Assembly: GCA_003550325.1 (NCBI GenBank)
Contig: QKWP01000257.1
Location: 169,802-233,801 of the forward strand
Direction of reading: 5' to 3'
Length of the DNA stretch: 64,000 nucleotides
From: Gigaspora rosea
Taxonomy: Eukaryota; Glomeromycota; Glomeromycetes; Diversisporales; Gigasporaceae
Within the stretch, counting starts at the first letter, position 1. Each line of letters opens with the position of its first letter. The notes beneath the pieces are model-generated. The model was not told where the DNA came from. It did no database searches and saw only the letters and a list, made by a program, of their open reading frames with translations. The position numbers and the translations under genes are program-made. This document shows positions 53,476-64,000 of this stretch, in pieces.

Positions 53476-54640
53476 AGGAATGGAGTACGATTACAGGCAA
53501 GTTAAGTGGTGTAGCGCATTTTCATCTGATTGAATGATCCATCCTCATCAGGATTCTGCCTATATCGGGACCGATGAGTATGATCCTTGATGTTTCTATA
53601 TTTTGCATTAAATGGGGCTTTTCTTCTTGTATCGCATGTATAATACTAGGAATAGAGTGATGTGATATTGAAAATTTCACGAAGTGTATGGCATTTGAAA
53701 TGGCGTACATCTCATAACTAATTGGACAATGAGTTAAACGCATAAAAATGTGAATTTCTGCACTTAAACATCACGTTATGCATCACATAATACTATATTT
53801 ATCTATTGTATGAGAAACGTTTAACTAAGCATCGCTTTAACAGGTTTTTGTCTCGATTAAAGTGCATGACGATCACTTTTTATTATTGTCTTTCAGAATT
53901 GCACTAACTAAATATTATATGTCAAAGAAGAAGCTGCAAATGGCGATTGAGGATATTCAGATAATTTAAAACCTGGTTACTTAATTATCTAATATATAAT
54001 TAATTGATTAATTGATTGATTAGATGCTGTGGCAGTTAAGGTATGTAGATAGCATTTTTTTCTGTAAAAAAAGTCAATCAAAGTTTTACGAATTTGAAGC
54101 ATTTTGCATAATCTTGATTAAATAAACTTAAAGTTCACAAGTGCAAGTCCGCAATAGATAAAAAAAACTAAAGATTCAGATGACGATTTCTAGAATTTTC
54201 ATTAATAATAATTTTCTTGGCGATTCTTGTAGTTCATACTAACCAATTAAATCATGGTTATATCCAAAATGTAATCAGCGTGCTAAAACTAATGCAGCAA
54301 TATATGATCAAGTTTAGCACTTTTTTATGTGATCAAAATGTTAAGACTAAAATATCAATGAGCCAGTTATGATCAAGAATGTCATCACAATACAAACTCA
54401 TTAGCAATTGTTTAATCATAATAGTACCAAATCAACCTTAACCACATACGGTATTGTAACAAAATTAAAATCATAGTAAATTCATGAATAAAAAAATACT
54501 GACATATGCATGTAATTTTTTTATAGTAAAAATTTTACATTAAATTAGACAGGAACCTTTCCAATGCTGCACAAAATTTTTATGGCAAATTATGGTAGGA
54601 ATTAAGACAGTTGATTCCAAAACCAATTACATGCTGCAAT
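53476..54640. other. Spacer; one unassigned open stretch
   Basis: A 73-codon minus-strand frame (53,743-53,522) has no low-complexity bias (SISHHSIPSIIHAIQEEKPH) but no family was recognised; it could be a fragment of an unknown gene. The rest shows nothing. Confidence 0.3.
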
Positions 54641-54809
54641 TAGTGCTACAAGCCAGCTAAACTGGCTCAGTCTGTCCAACCGCTAGCTTAAATTAATGTG
54701 CCACTGCCTTGGCTGAGCTGCGGCTTGGCGCAATAAACATTTCGTTTGTAACGAATTTTTGCATAAACTAAATTAAAAAAAAAAGCTTTTTATAATTGCA
54801 TACTAAATA

Positions 54810-54983
54810 AGGCCAGACCAAGTTGATTATGTGTTTTACGTTACCCTCCAGGAGGGGTGGTTCACATAATAAAATTTTAAAAAATTTTTTTTTCAAAAAA
54901 AAATTTTTCCGAATTGTTCAATTTATTAAAATTTTTTTTTACTATGGGGTAATGTAAAACACATAATCAACTTGGTCTGGCCT
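54810..54983. mobile_element. 174-bp MITE of the AGGCCA family
   Basis: Ends AGGCCAGACCAAGTTGATTA (with TGTGTTTTACGTTACCC) and its near-perfect inverse at the right (TIR of about 38 bp). It sits only in the left arm of the 3.2-kb element, hence inserted after that element formed. Same family as 27,818 and 28,082. Confidence 0.9.
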
Positions 54984-55294
54984 AATAAACGAAAATTAAC
55001 AAGAGCACCCCAAAAATTTATCCTAAATTCTGTGAAAAAAAAATGCACAGCAAAAAAACAGTAAATCCAAAATTACACAAAATTCTCTAATAAAATTGCT
55101 GATACTAATTAAGTGAAAAATGTTTTTGGGCCAATTTTATTGTGGAATAAGCCTATTTCTTAAAAAATTTCCTTTATTTTGTCTCTTATCTTTGGAGTAA
55201 CTCACTCATATGGGTCTTTCTCCTGCTTATCAAACAGCTTCTGCAGCTTTTTTGGCTTTACACATGCTCTTTTCTTTTCTATTTTTTACACATC

Positions 55295-55405
55295 ATGACT
55301 ATCGTCCCGACAGGCAAACTGTGCCATTTGTAATATAGCTTTCGTCCGACAGGTTATGAAAAACTTAAGCATCAGCTCAACTTCTGCATAACTGTCGTCT
55401 GACAG
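55295..55405. repeat. Three spaced CGTCCGACAGG repeats
   Basis: CGTCCCGACAGGCAAA, CGTCCGACAGGTTATG and CGTCTGACAGGTTATT occur at intervals of about 45-60 bp. They look like short protein-binding words or remains of a tandem repeat. Confidence 0.6.
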
Positions 55406-55989
55406 GTTATTGTGAAATTCGAACATTAGGGCGGGAGGGTCGATTTAACCTGAACGAAATTCGCAGAAGAAACAAAGTTACTCTTCCTACCCTTTTAATC
55501 ATTATCAATATTAATCAAAGTTACCTCATACTTACCCAACTGCACTCTAATTTTCCTATTACCTCATTACTTACGATTACCTCATACTTACTCCATCTTG
55601 CCAATTAAACAATGTATCTGTAATCGGACATATCACATGATTGATCTGACCTTGAGAACTGTCTCAATACTTACATATCAAGTAGTTTTTTTATATAGCT
55701 AAAAATTTCAAAATAAATAAAATTTCTGCCAAAATTAAGAATTTTGGAGATCATTTATATAAATTCCGGACATCTGTGACCGATCGAATATTTAATGCCC
55801 TATGAAAACTTGATACACGGAGATGCATGTAAAAATACGAAATTGTATGCAGGTAAGCATGGGTTTCATAATCACTGCACGGAAACTGCATGGAAACTGA
55901 TCATCCAAAAAATTTAGTACACGTTGTCACACGAAATATTGAAATCTGTGCACTATCGTGCATAGTATTATAACCCTTTATTGACGTGT

Positions 55990-56510
55990 ATTAATCTTAA
56001 TGATCATATAATTTCCGTGCACTAACGTGACAATCGTTAAGATTCTTAACGATCATAAATTTCATGCACTAATGTGCACAATCGTTAAGATTCTTAACGG
56101 TCATAATTTTCGTGCACTGACATGCATAATCGTTAAGATTCCTAACGATCATAATCATAATTTTCGTACTTTGACGTGCACAATTGTTAAGATTCTTAAC
56201 AAAAGTTTCAGTTCACTGACGTAACGATCATCACAATCGTTAAGGTTCTTAACGATTATTTCAGTACAAAATATATGATCATTACAATTGTTAAGACTCC
56301 TTAACAATTATAATTTCAGTGCATTAATATTGTGATTGTCACAATCGTTAAGATTCTTAACAATCATAATTTTTGTGCATGATATCACAAATGTCACAAT
56401 TGTTAAGATTCTTAACTAACATGATCATTAAGATCCTTAATGATCATAATTCCATGTATTAACGTGATGATCGTTAAGATTCTTAATGATTATAAATTCC
56501 GTGCATTGAT
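55990..56510. repeat. Dyad-symmetric satellite, about ten units of about 50 bp
   Basis: The palindrome GTTAAGATTCTTAAC or a close variant recurs at about 56,036, 56,084, 56,131, 56,187, 56,239, 56,289, 56,345, 56,400 and 56,472 (with a partial one at 56,427). Between them is TGATCATAATTTTCGTGCAC with a second palindrome of GTGCACTGACGTGCAC type. The array lies near the centre of the 3.2-kb inverted-end element. Confidence 0.92.
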
Positions 56511-56529
56511 GTGCACAAAAACATTTATT

Positions 56530-57240
56530 TTGTTGTTTTTTTTTTGTTTTTTTTTTTGCACTTATCAATAATAATTTCCATGCATTGACGCTCACAAATT
56601 ACATTTGATTTGTAAGCAAATAAATATTGCTTTTTTTTTTTGTTTACTCTTATCATTTTTATCATCTTATATTTTTTTATAGTTTTTTTTTTTGCAACTC
56701 ATTAATTTTTATATAATTTTTTTAGTTATTGTCATTGTTTAAACTATCTTTTAAAGTTATTGCCTTGGAAGCTACTCTTTTGGAATCACTATCATTTTTG
56801 GTGGTATCACAGTTTTATTTTTTTTACTATTATTTTTTTCTTTTATTTTTAACTCTTTGTATATTATTGCATTTTAGCCTCTCCCTTGAGTTACTGCTAT
56901 TGGAGTTGCCACAATCGGAGTTGTCCCTATTGGAGTTATTTCTAGAGTAGTCATTTCGATTTTTTTTTAAACCTTTTATTTTGGTACTATTACTTTATTT
57001 TTTTACGATATTATTAGTTGCTGGGTTATTTTTAAAGTCAGTAGTTTTGTAATTAGAGGTATTTTCTTATTCGTGTGTAAATTATTAAATTAAACTATTT
57101 GTATTATAAAATTTAATTAATAAAATAATTAAATAAATTAAGTTATTTAATAAAATACAAATTTTAGTTAATAAAACTTATAAAATTTAGTTAATAAAAT
57201 AATAAAATTTAGTTAATAAAATAATGCATATACAATATAT
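56530..57240. other. T-rich tract and TTAATAAAAT repeats within the 3.2-kb element
   Basis: Poly-T tracts and GGAGTTG/TTGGAGTT words (56,880-56,945), similar in style to 41,080-41,325. Then several copies of AAATTTAGTTAATAAAATAA at about 57,110-57,225. No gene. Confidence 0.5.
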
Positions 57241-58804
57241 GTTATTATATATATATGTATGGACATATGCTATTATATGTTACCTGACGTAAATATGCAT
57301 GAGACAATGCATGAGAAAACACATAAAATTGCACGTAAGTACATGCAGCATTGCACGGAATCCTCACCCTTTTATTTGCCATGAACTTGCTTTCCCATAC
57401 ATTGTCCCGTGTATATTTACGTGCAGGTTTGTATGGTCATGTATTCAAACTTTTCTGTGTATTTCAGTATTATTCCATGCTGTAATTTCTCATAGGGATA
57501 GTTCGATAAGTTTTGAATTACCTCAAATCAGCTATAATCTATTCAAAATTCTTAATTTTGGCTGAAAATTTATTTTTTTTTAAAATTTTTAGCTAAAAAA
57601 TGATTATTGCCAGTTTTATTAGTAAAATTTTGCTGTGCTTTTTTGCGCAGAATTTGGGATAAAATTTCAGGGTGTTCTTAGAGTAGTTTTCATTTATTAT
57701 TTAATGCATAATTATAAAAAACATTTATTAATTTATACAAAAAATTCGCTATAAAAGTTTGTTTTTACTGCGCCAAATCACGGCTGGACCGGCGGGGCTA
57801 GCTAAGCCAGCTTGCAGCACTATCTAAAACTATTATCGAAATTTGCTAATGATCATCACAAAATTCATCACTTGCCCTATTAATTTTCAAATCAGCTGTA
57901 TTTGTATTTGACAAAATATAACTATTTATATCAGAGTTTATTCAACATTTCTAAATTAGACTTTCCATATAAAATGCGAATAACACCAAAAAGTGTAATT
58001 TCGAATTTTAATCGAATTAAGCTTAATCCTGGCCATTATTAAACAATATTCCTAGACGTTATTTTGTGTTTATACAGTTTATTATCCGTTCCTGGTTTAG
58101 CATGACTGCGTCACACAGCTACTTATTTAGTATTTTGCAAGGACAAATGAAGTGCAACATCAATATAAACATCAAAATTAACATCAAGCCAAGAGTATAG
58201 ATTATACACAATACTTTTAAATTTGTAATATAACAAATTTTTTTTTAGCAATTTCTTTTCTATAAATAGTTAGTAACATTAGCTAATCTAATTGGCATGC
58301 ACATATTTAGTAAAATAATATTTTACAAATTTATAAGGGCATTAATATTATATATTATACTGTAGTTAAAGTATCACATTATTACAATATTATATTATTG
58401 TAGCATTATAAAATTGCATTATTGTATTATTACAGTATTACAGCATTATTGTCACAAACTAAGCCCCAACCCGTAATAATAGAACCTGTGATAACGTGAA
58501 CTTGTGACACAATTCTGTGATTGGCTTTGTTTCACGGTTCAAATTCGTTCTGACCTATGTGGGGTCATTATTAGATAATAACAGATTAGTCATGGTATTA
58601 GTAGTAGTATACAGTGATAGTAAATGACCCGGTCATTTGAAAATTTTTCAAATGACCTCAAATGACCCTTAAATGACTGGTCATTATCGGTCATTCAGAT
58701 TTTGGGTCATTTGGAAATGACCCGTGACCAAATGACCACGGTCATTTCCAATGACCGTGGTCATTTGAGGGTCATTTGGTCATTAGGTAATTGTGCATAT
58801 AGAG

Positions 58805-59040
58805 TTTTTTTCAAAATTCTCATAATTGTATGAAAGCAGAATTTTTTAAAATTTTGATAGTTGAACGAAAATTTTCAAAATTTCATATTGTGCAAGACTT
58901 AATGGGACAGATTTTTTTTAAAATTCTTATAGTTGCGCAAAAAAACTTTATTAAAACAGAAATTTTTCAAAATTCTCAAGTTGCACGAAAATTTATATTA
59001 GGTCGGCAACTTTTTCAAAATTCTCATATTAAAATACTTA
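58805..59040. repeat. Degenerate tandem repeat, TTTTTCAAAATTCTCATA unit
   Basis: About six copies with irregular spacing (about 35-60 bp), each followed by GTTG.ACGAAA-like sequence. It keeps a 103-codon frame open on the plus strand, which reads as a repeat (FFKILIVE-like) and is not considered a gene. Confidence 0.7.
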
Positions 59041-59859
59041 AAAATATAATAAAGAAAAAAGTTGCATATTATAATTATTTGCCACCTATTCAATGCTATC
59101 ACCATTTTTTTGTAGCCTTGCGAGTATTTTCAGGAATATAAGACTCAATTATTTCGTCAATTCCTTGTCAGTAGGTAAGTAATCACCACTGGCTTTAGTA
59201 TTTGGCTTTCTTTTTACCTAATAAAATTTAATTTGATTTTTTTTTTTAGAATTTCACTTTAATACTAAATTATAACCTACTATCCAGAAAAATTGCTACA
59301 GGATTTAAAGACAACTTGGATCAGTATTGGTAAGTATTACAGACGTGATTAGCGTTGGCAGGTAGGACTTGGAATTTCGTTGACACATACTGATTGCAAG
59401 ATTTAGTAAAAGCCTTTAAAGGCTAGACATATAACACTATGAGACTTATAATATATGCGCACACTTCGGATTTGTAACTAAAGAGGCAATACCTCAAATT
59501 TCAAAGTGTATATTCTTGGGCACAGGAAAGAATTAAAAGCGCCAAAAAAAAAAGATTATCAGGTGAAAATCTATTTGTACCATTGTTTAAAGGTCAAATG
59601 CGTCACACAATTACATATTAATTTTTGAATCACTGATCGTCGTAAAAAAAAAAAAATCTGTTATTACATGCTACGCAGCAATAACTGTCGTATCGTGTAT
59701 TTAAAATCTACTGACCCTTTACAGATAAAGGGATCAACCCAAAACAACTTATAGGTTCAAATGCTTTTATATAGAGAAAAAACGTCACTCTTCCTATAGC
59801 TGCAAAGAGAATCGGCATATATGCTCATGCCAATATAGGCGGGTTTTCATTCTTATTAT

Positions 59860-60030
59860 GGTCCTTGTCCTTGTACTGTCACTTGCAGTCGCGGAGCCAA
59901 AAATAAAACTGGTTCTTGCACTGCCACTTGCAGCTGCAGAGCCATATACATGCACTGCTACTGCAGTCGTGGAGCCGAACAACAGGTCCTTGCACTGCTA
60001 CTGCAGCCGTGGAGCCTTATATAACAACAT
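59860..60030. repeat. GC-rich tandem repeat, GCACTGCTACTGCAGCCGTG unit
   Basis: Four units ending CAGTCGCGGAGCC, CAGCTGCAGAGCC, CAGTCGTGGAGCC and CAGCCGTGGAGCC, spaced 31-45 bp. This is one of the most GC-rich pieces of the window. Confidence 0.8.
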
Positions 60031-60449
60031 TACTTGCTTGGCTTCGGGAGGGTAAGGGAGGGCAATAGAGCCAGCCTTCACAAGGCGAGCAATAGTGAAA
60101 AGAAAGATAATCTTCTTCACTAAGACCATTTACTTTAAATACTCATTTTTCTTTTTCATATCACTGATTCGTCCTTGATTATAGCCATTATCCCTTACCC
60201 CTGCCACTGATCTAACAATACTCATAACAATGTGAATTACAAAAAATCACAAAGAAATATATATAAAAATCCGGAACATAACTGGTCATAAAGTCATCTG
60301 ATTTCACAATAATAATCGCCCTGTCACTTTGTTGACAGGCTTTTCAAAATAATAAATAGTATTTGCAAAATGATTCTTACCTATTTTAACCATAATCAGC
60401 CATAATGGGAATATTTATAAATTATAATGTACCGTATAAGTGCAAAATA

Positions 60450-60532
60450 ACGTGCAGGGTGTAATTTCGAATTTCAGCCTAAATTAAGCTTAATTCGGGC
60501 CAAAATTCGAATTAATGCCCCTGCGCGATCCA
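60450..60532. mobile_element. Short palindromic element, GCAGGGTGTAATTTCGAATT type
   Basis: GTGCAGGGTGTAATTTCGAA and, inverted, GCGCAGGGGCATTAATTCGA enclose AGCCTAAATTAAGCTTAATT. Related sequence at 57,988-58,035 and 63,722-63,775. It lies inside the hAT-type element. Confidence 0.55.
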
Positions 60533-60650
60533 CCAATTAAATTCAAATGACCCACTAGGTCATTTCACCTTTGAAATGACCCAATGACCGGTCATTTGTC
60601 ATTTGGATCATTTGGGTCATTTCAGGTCATTTACCATCACTGGTAGTATA

Positions 60651-62370
60651 TGTATATAATGAATGTAGTCACTATTAAGTAACGGCTCTATGGGATAGAA
60701 GGAAAATTAGAGTTAGTATATAAAGAACAAAAATGTAATTATTAAACTTAGCTTGATCAATAAAAATTTCCAAAAGTCTTGTTTTTTGCGTTCATATACA
60801 TTTGTGCTTGTTACAATTATAGCATTATGATATTATAGCATTATAATTTTTATACCAATTACTGTAATTAAGGGTATAGTTTAATATAGTGATGCCACCA
60901 AAATTGATTTTTGAAAAAGGCCTATTTTGTCTTTATTAGAAAAAATTAAAATTTTTTATAAGGAAGAGCAAATAAAATTTATATAGATATGTTTCTTATA
61001 ATTTCGTCTATTTAAAAAAAGTATCAAATAATTTCGTCTTTCAAGTAAAATAGGTTAAAAACAATTTCGTTTTCAAATTTTAATTTCATGTTTTAGAACC
61101 AGAAATGCTTTCGTCCTCATGTATAGTTTAATACAATATAAATATAAATAGCAAATTATTTGTTGTATATACAAAAATTGTCTGTTTATATAAACAAGTT
61201 AGAATAATTTTAACAATTAAATTAAATTAGTTGAAAATAATATAAAAATTAATTTTTAATCTTTTGTAAATATAAACAAGATATTTATTCAACTCTTTTT
61301 GATGATTCCTCATACTAAACATTTCAAGAAAACTGATCTATAAAAAACTGCATATTAGTATATCTAAATACAACAAATTTTCACCAAGCTGTTGTTAGGT
61401 ACAAAGTCTATTTATTGGATGTTCTGCATATAAAATAGAGATAAAAAAGACCAGATGACTTTTAAGCAAGGCACCTTGGTGGGCTTTGGTACTATTGAGC
61501 AAAGAAGTAGTAGAGAAACTCTAGAGCTTTGTCAAGTCCTATAGATATGAAAGTAGAAGTAGAGATCTGGTCAGATATACTATTCCATACATTGTAACTC
61601 TTACAAACTCTTTTTGTTTTTGGTACTCATTATAGTGTCTCTTTGGACCTTTCAAAATTTCAAAAAATTGGGCGATTCAGTTTACCCCTCCAAAAGATCA
61701 GTAGTGTTTACTTTTTCCAAATTGTAAATACATTTACCAAATCAGAACCAGAAATTGGGTCCTTTGAGATAAACAATAAATGATATATAGGATGTTTTGA
61801 AGCAAAACTCAAAATGAAATTTCCTTCTAGAATTTTCTTTTAGGCATAGTTTCTTTTTTTTCTTTTCTTATATATGTACATATTACTTAGGTGAGATGAT
61901 TCCTTGCAAAGTATTATATAATTTTTATTAACTAGTACAAGCATAAATAGTGCTATTATAGCTATTTACTTTGTGCCCCTTTTTCCTTTTTTCATTTTTA
62001 TTTTGTGTCACTTTGGTTTTTTGTTTAGATAGTATAGTTTTTTCCCTTTTATTTTTCTTTTATTTTCTATATATTTTCTTTTTCTACTAAAATCCTGCTA
62101 CTCAAGAAGTTAGGAGAAGAGGTTATAAAGTAGAAGTTATGATAGGCAGCAAACTCCAATTAATGATTGGGTACTCTAATCTAACGAGAGGAGGAGTTAC
62201 TGATAAGAGAAATGTTTGATATAGCAGGTCACATTTAAGGATCATTAGGACACCTGAATGGGTCGCACTTTATATTATTAACCAACTTAAAGTAGATAGA
62301 TAATTTTGTACTAGTATTATATAAGTAATGAAATAAAGTTGCAGTATGTTTGCCAAAAATAAAATATATA
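60651..62370. other. Intergenic sequence without recognised genes
   Basis: A half copy of the AGGCCA MITE family (GCCACCAAAATTGATTTTTG) lies near 60,893. A (TA)n run of about 20 bp lies at about 62,367-62,387. No coding pattern was found in 61,400-62,350. Confidence 0.4.
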
Positions 62371-62547
62371 TATATATATATATATAAGAATATTTTAATA
62401 AGTAGCTGTGCGATGCAGTTATACTAAACCAGAAATAGATAAACTGTATAAATGCCTAGATGCTTTGTTTAAATAATAGCCAGGATTAAGTTTAATTCAA
62501 TCAAAATCCAAAATTAGCTTTTGGGCATTTATATGGAAAGTCTAATT

Positions 62548-62985
62548 ATTATTGTGACTTTTTATACTATCTCAAAAAATTATGATGCATATTTAACAGA
62601 TATGTTAAAATAAGTTAAATGATTTGACCATAATTAACTATTTCATTAAAATTTTTAATAAATATATATATATACTATAAACTGATCAACTTTAAAAAAT
62701 ATAAGATGGGTTTAAGGTAAGAAGATCAGTTTGATGCAATAATTATATTAGTTTGATTAGATTTAGAATCATTTTAATAGGGTATCACATTGTTGATACA
62801 TAATAATTATTAAAGATATTCAATTTTGCCTGATTAATTTTACCAAAAATGGTTAAGTTGTGTAATGAGTTTGTTATATGGTGTAAGTAGCCTTTACTAT
62901 AAACGGTTGGTAGTTCCACTGCTTACAGTAAAAATTATTTCCTCACAATATTCAAAAAGAAAATTTGCTTTTACCATTATTATAT
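62548..62985. other. AT-rich spacer
   Basis: No feature recognised. Confidence 0.35.
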
Positions 62986-62987
62986 AC

Positions 62988-63158
62988 ATGTTACATATTA
63001 CTAGTACATGTACATATTACTAGTACATGTACATGTTACTAGTACATGTACATGTTACTAGTACATGTACATGTTACTAGTACATGTATGTGTTACTAGT
63101 ATATGTACATGCTAATAGTACATGTACATGCTACTAGTACATGTACATGTACTAGTAG
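62988..63158. repeat. Satellite of about 19-bp units built from nested palindromes
   Basis: About nine tandem copies of TACTAGTACATGTACATGT. Each unit contains ACTAGT and ACATGT/GTACATGTAC palindromes, so each strand is largely self-complementary. An A-rich AAAAAAGA repeat follows (63,163-63,195). Confidence 0.92.
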
Positions 63159-63195
63159 TGAAAGAAAAAAAGAAAAAAGAAAAAAGAAAAAAAAC

Positions 63196-63705
63196 AACAT
63201 TCAAATCGTTAAAAAGGGCCATTACATATTGAAACATGCATATTTGTTGATTTTATGGACATTTCATCCTATATTTATTTATAGCATTGAGTGTTGTTAT
63301 CTTTTTTTTATTTGTTTTTATTAGATTTTTTACTGGGTTGATGAATTGATAATCACTGATCTTCAAAGAAATAGCGAAAAACCGTAGCAAAGGATTTGAA
63401 TGAATTTGTTCATTGCTGATTGTTTGATTATTATCATATATAGTAAAATGGTTTCCACAGGAGGATCCCAAATTAAGTAAACAATCACTGATACATTATC
63501 GCCATATTAATTTCTGTTTCGCGCCTGTTTATTTCTTATCTATTACGAGATCAGATCAACTCACCGACAATCATATTTACACAAGTTCATTTCACTGAGT
63601 CTATTTCACTAAGGCTTTTCAAAGTTAATTTTTCGACTAACATCCCTTTAATGTTTCTGGTAAAATGAACATAAACATATGAAAAAAGTAAAAATTAAAA
63701 AAATA
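63196..63705. other. Spacer
   Basis: A minus-strand open stretch (63,471-63,253) shows no recognised family. Nothing else seen. Confidence 0.35.
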
Positions 63706-63707
63706 CA

Positions 63708-63806
63708 AAATGCTATATAACCGTGAAGGGGTGTATTTCAAATTTCAGGCTAAATTAAAGCTGAAATTCGAAATTATTCTATGCATTATTTCATGGTTAT
63801 ACAGCA
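63708..63806. mobile_element. About 95-bp palindromic MITE
   Basis: Left end TGCTATATAACCGTGAA, right end (inverted) TGCTGTATAACCATGAAATA; inner ATTTCAAATTTCAGGCTAAA mirrors AGCTGAAATTCGAAAT. Same family as 60,450 and 57,988. Confidence 0.75.
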
Positions 63807-64000
63807 AATATAAAATAAAAAATAATTAAAATTAAAAAAATAATTTAAAATATACAGAATTTTCTTATATATCTTAGTGAAATCATGAAAATTCTATTGC
63901 AACTTTAAACTAAGTACAGTGGTTACCAAAATAGCAAATAATTTCAAAAAAGATTTGTTTCCTAAACTTGATGAAAATCTTGACAATAAAAAATTACAGT

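Larger units (their letters stand above)
54641..57822. mobile_element. 3.2-kb element with long inverted ends
   Basis: Left end TAGTGCTACAAGCCAGCTAA, right end (inverted) TAGTGCTGCAAGCTGGCTTA. Similarity continues inward in both arms: GGCGCA.TAAA, CGAATTTTTTG, TTTTATAATTGCAT, then GAGCACCCC/GAACACCCT followed by AAATTTTATCC.AAATTCTG and GCACAGCAAAA. The interior holds a dyad-repeat satellite (55,990-56,500), CGTCCGACAGGTTATG-type repeats (55,295-55,405) and a MITE (54,810-54,983) in one arm only. No target duplication or transposase was found, so the superfamily is open (the termini are hAT-like). Confidence 0.72.
58612..60642. mobile_element. 2.03-kb hAT-type non-autonomous element with exact 8-bp target duplication
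   Basis: Ends CAGTGATAGTAAATGACC and (inverted) CAGTGATGGTAAATGACC; the 8-bp word GTAGTATA stands at 58,604-58,611 and 60,643-60,650. Both subterminal regions are crowded with GGTCATTT/AAATGACC words in both orientations (about 15 on the left in 180 bp, about 8 on the right in 90 bp), the kind of site clusters that hAT transposases bind. The interior has tandem repeats (58,805-59,040; 59,860-60,030) and no recognisable transposase. Confidence 0.95.
57954..62547. mobile_element. Possible 4.6-kb element bounded by inverted copies of an about 170-bp sequence
   Basis: 57,954-58,130 and, in reverse complement, 62,395-62,547 share AATTAGACTTTCCATATAAA, GAATTAA.CTTAATCCTGGC, TTTATACAGTTTAT and CTGGTTTAG.AT.ACTGC.TC with CACAGCTACTTATT. 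They could be the ends of one element (with the hAT-type element at 58,612 nested inside) or two independent copies of a small repeat; a third related piece lies at 38,396. No transposase lies between them. Confidence 0.5.

Noticed and set aside
53522..53743. Unassigned minus-strand frame
   Set aside because: The composition is not low-complexity, but no motif or family could be named and no start or splice context supports a gene.
58830..59141. 103-codon plus-strand frame
   Set aside because: Repeats FKILIVE/FQNS with the period of the underlying DNA repeat inside a hAT-type element; no family resemblance.
59794..60055. Ala/Ser/Thr-rich frames on both strands
   Set aside because: Explained by the GC-rich GCACTGCTACTGCAGCCGTG tandem repeat.
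1..64000. CRISPR arrays, bacterial operons or phage genes
   Set aside because: The tandem repeats lack unique spacers of constant length, genes have introns, and all recognisable families are eukaryotic.

Overview
The window is eukaryotic, extremely AT-rich, almost devoid of intact genes and packed with mobile elements. The recognisable protein families are TKL-type kinases with an 'IHxDxHSGNIL' catalytic loop, Sel1 and TPR repeat proteins, BTB-BACK proteins, a kinase-NACHT fusion, a FAR1/SWIM-type MULE and a Pif1-bearing Helitron. With short GT-AG introns (63-68 bp where they can be read), this combination points to an arbuscular mycorrhizal fungus (Glomeromycotina, most likely Rhizophagus irregularis or a close relative). 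The species is an inference from gene families, not from a database search.

Layout. 0.4-5.3 kb: a MITE, then a decayed Helitron (Rep and Pif1 helicase) interrupted by a 188-bp TA-flanked MITE. 5.9-6.5 kb: a GC-rich island with two copies of a double-hairpin motif. 8.4-11.6 kb (minus strand): a TKL kinase gene with one frameshift and a small Sel1 gene, separated by an array of about 98-bp repeats. 12.9-14.9 kb: Sel1 and kinase pseudogenes. 15.07-16.44 kb: a 1.4-kb TTAA-flanked element. 17.1-18.9 kb: BTB-BACK and TPR pseudogenes. 19.2-20.9 kb: Sel1 and kinase remnants around another inverted-repeat element. 20.9-23.0 kb (minus): a pseudogene joining a degenerate kinase to a NACHT NTPase, interrupted by a hAT-type MITE. 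23.2-24.1 kb: a long foldback element. 26.16-28.68 kb (minus): the only clearly intact multi-exon gene, a chitin-deacetylase-like secreted protein with a chitin-binding domain and substituted catalytic motifs. 29.0-30.4 kb: paired inverted MITEs flanked by inverted SINE-like copies. 31.2-31.7 kb: a fresh-looking 5'-truncated LINE. 33-36.4 kb: hAT and Tc1-like MITEs, some nested. 37.4-37.9 kb: a C2H2 zinc-finger remnant. 39.8-44.9 kb: tandem and segmental repeats. 44.90-48.40 kb: a complete-ended pogo-type transposon with a broken transposase. 48.65-51.85 kb: a decayed MULE transposase with zinc knuckles. 52-64 kb: satellites and nested TIR elements, including a 2.0-kb hAT-like element with an exact 8-bp target duplication.

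Read together, the host genes look like part of a birth-and-death cluster of signalling and repeat-protein genes (kinase, Sel1, TPR, BTB, NACHT) eroded by transposon insertion. The chitin-deacetylase-like gene stands out because its reading frame and splice sites are kept while its catalytic residues are not. All functional assignments rest on motifs read by eye; no alignment or database search was run.
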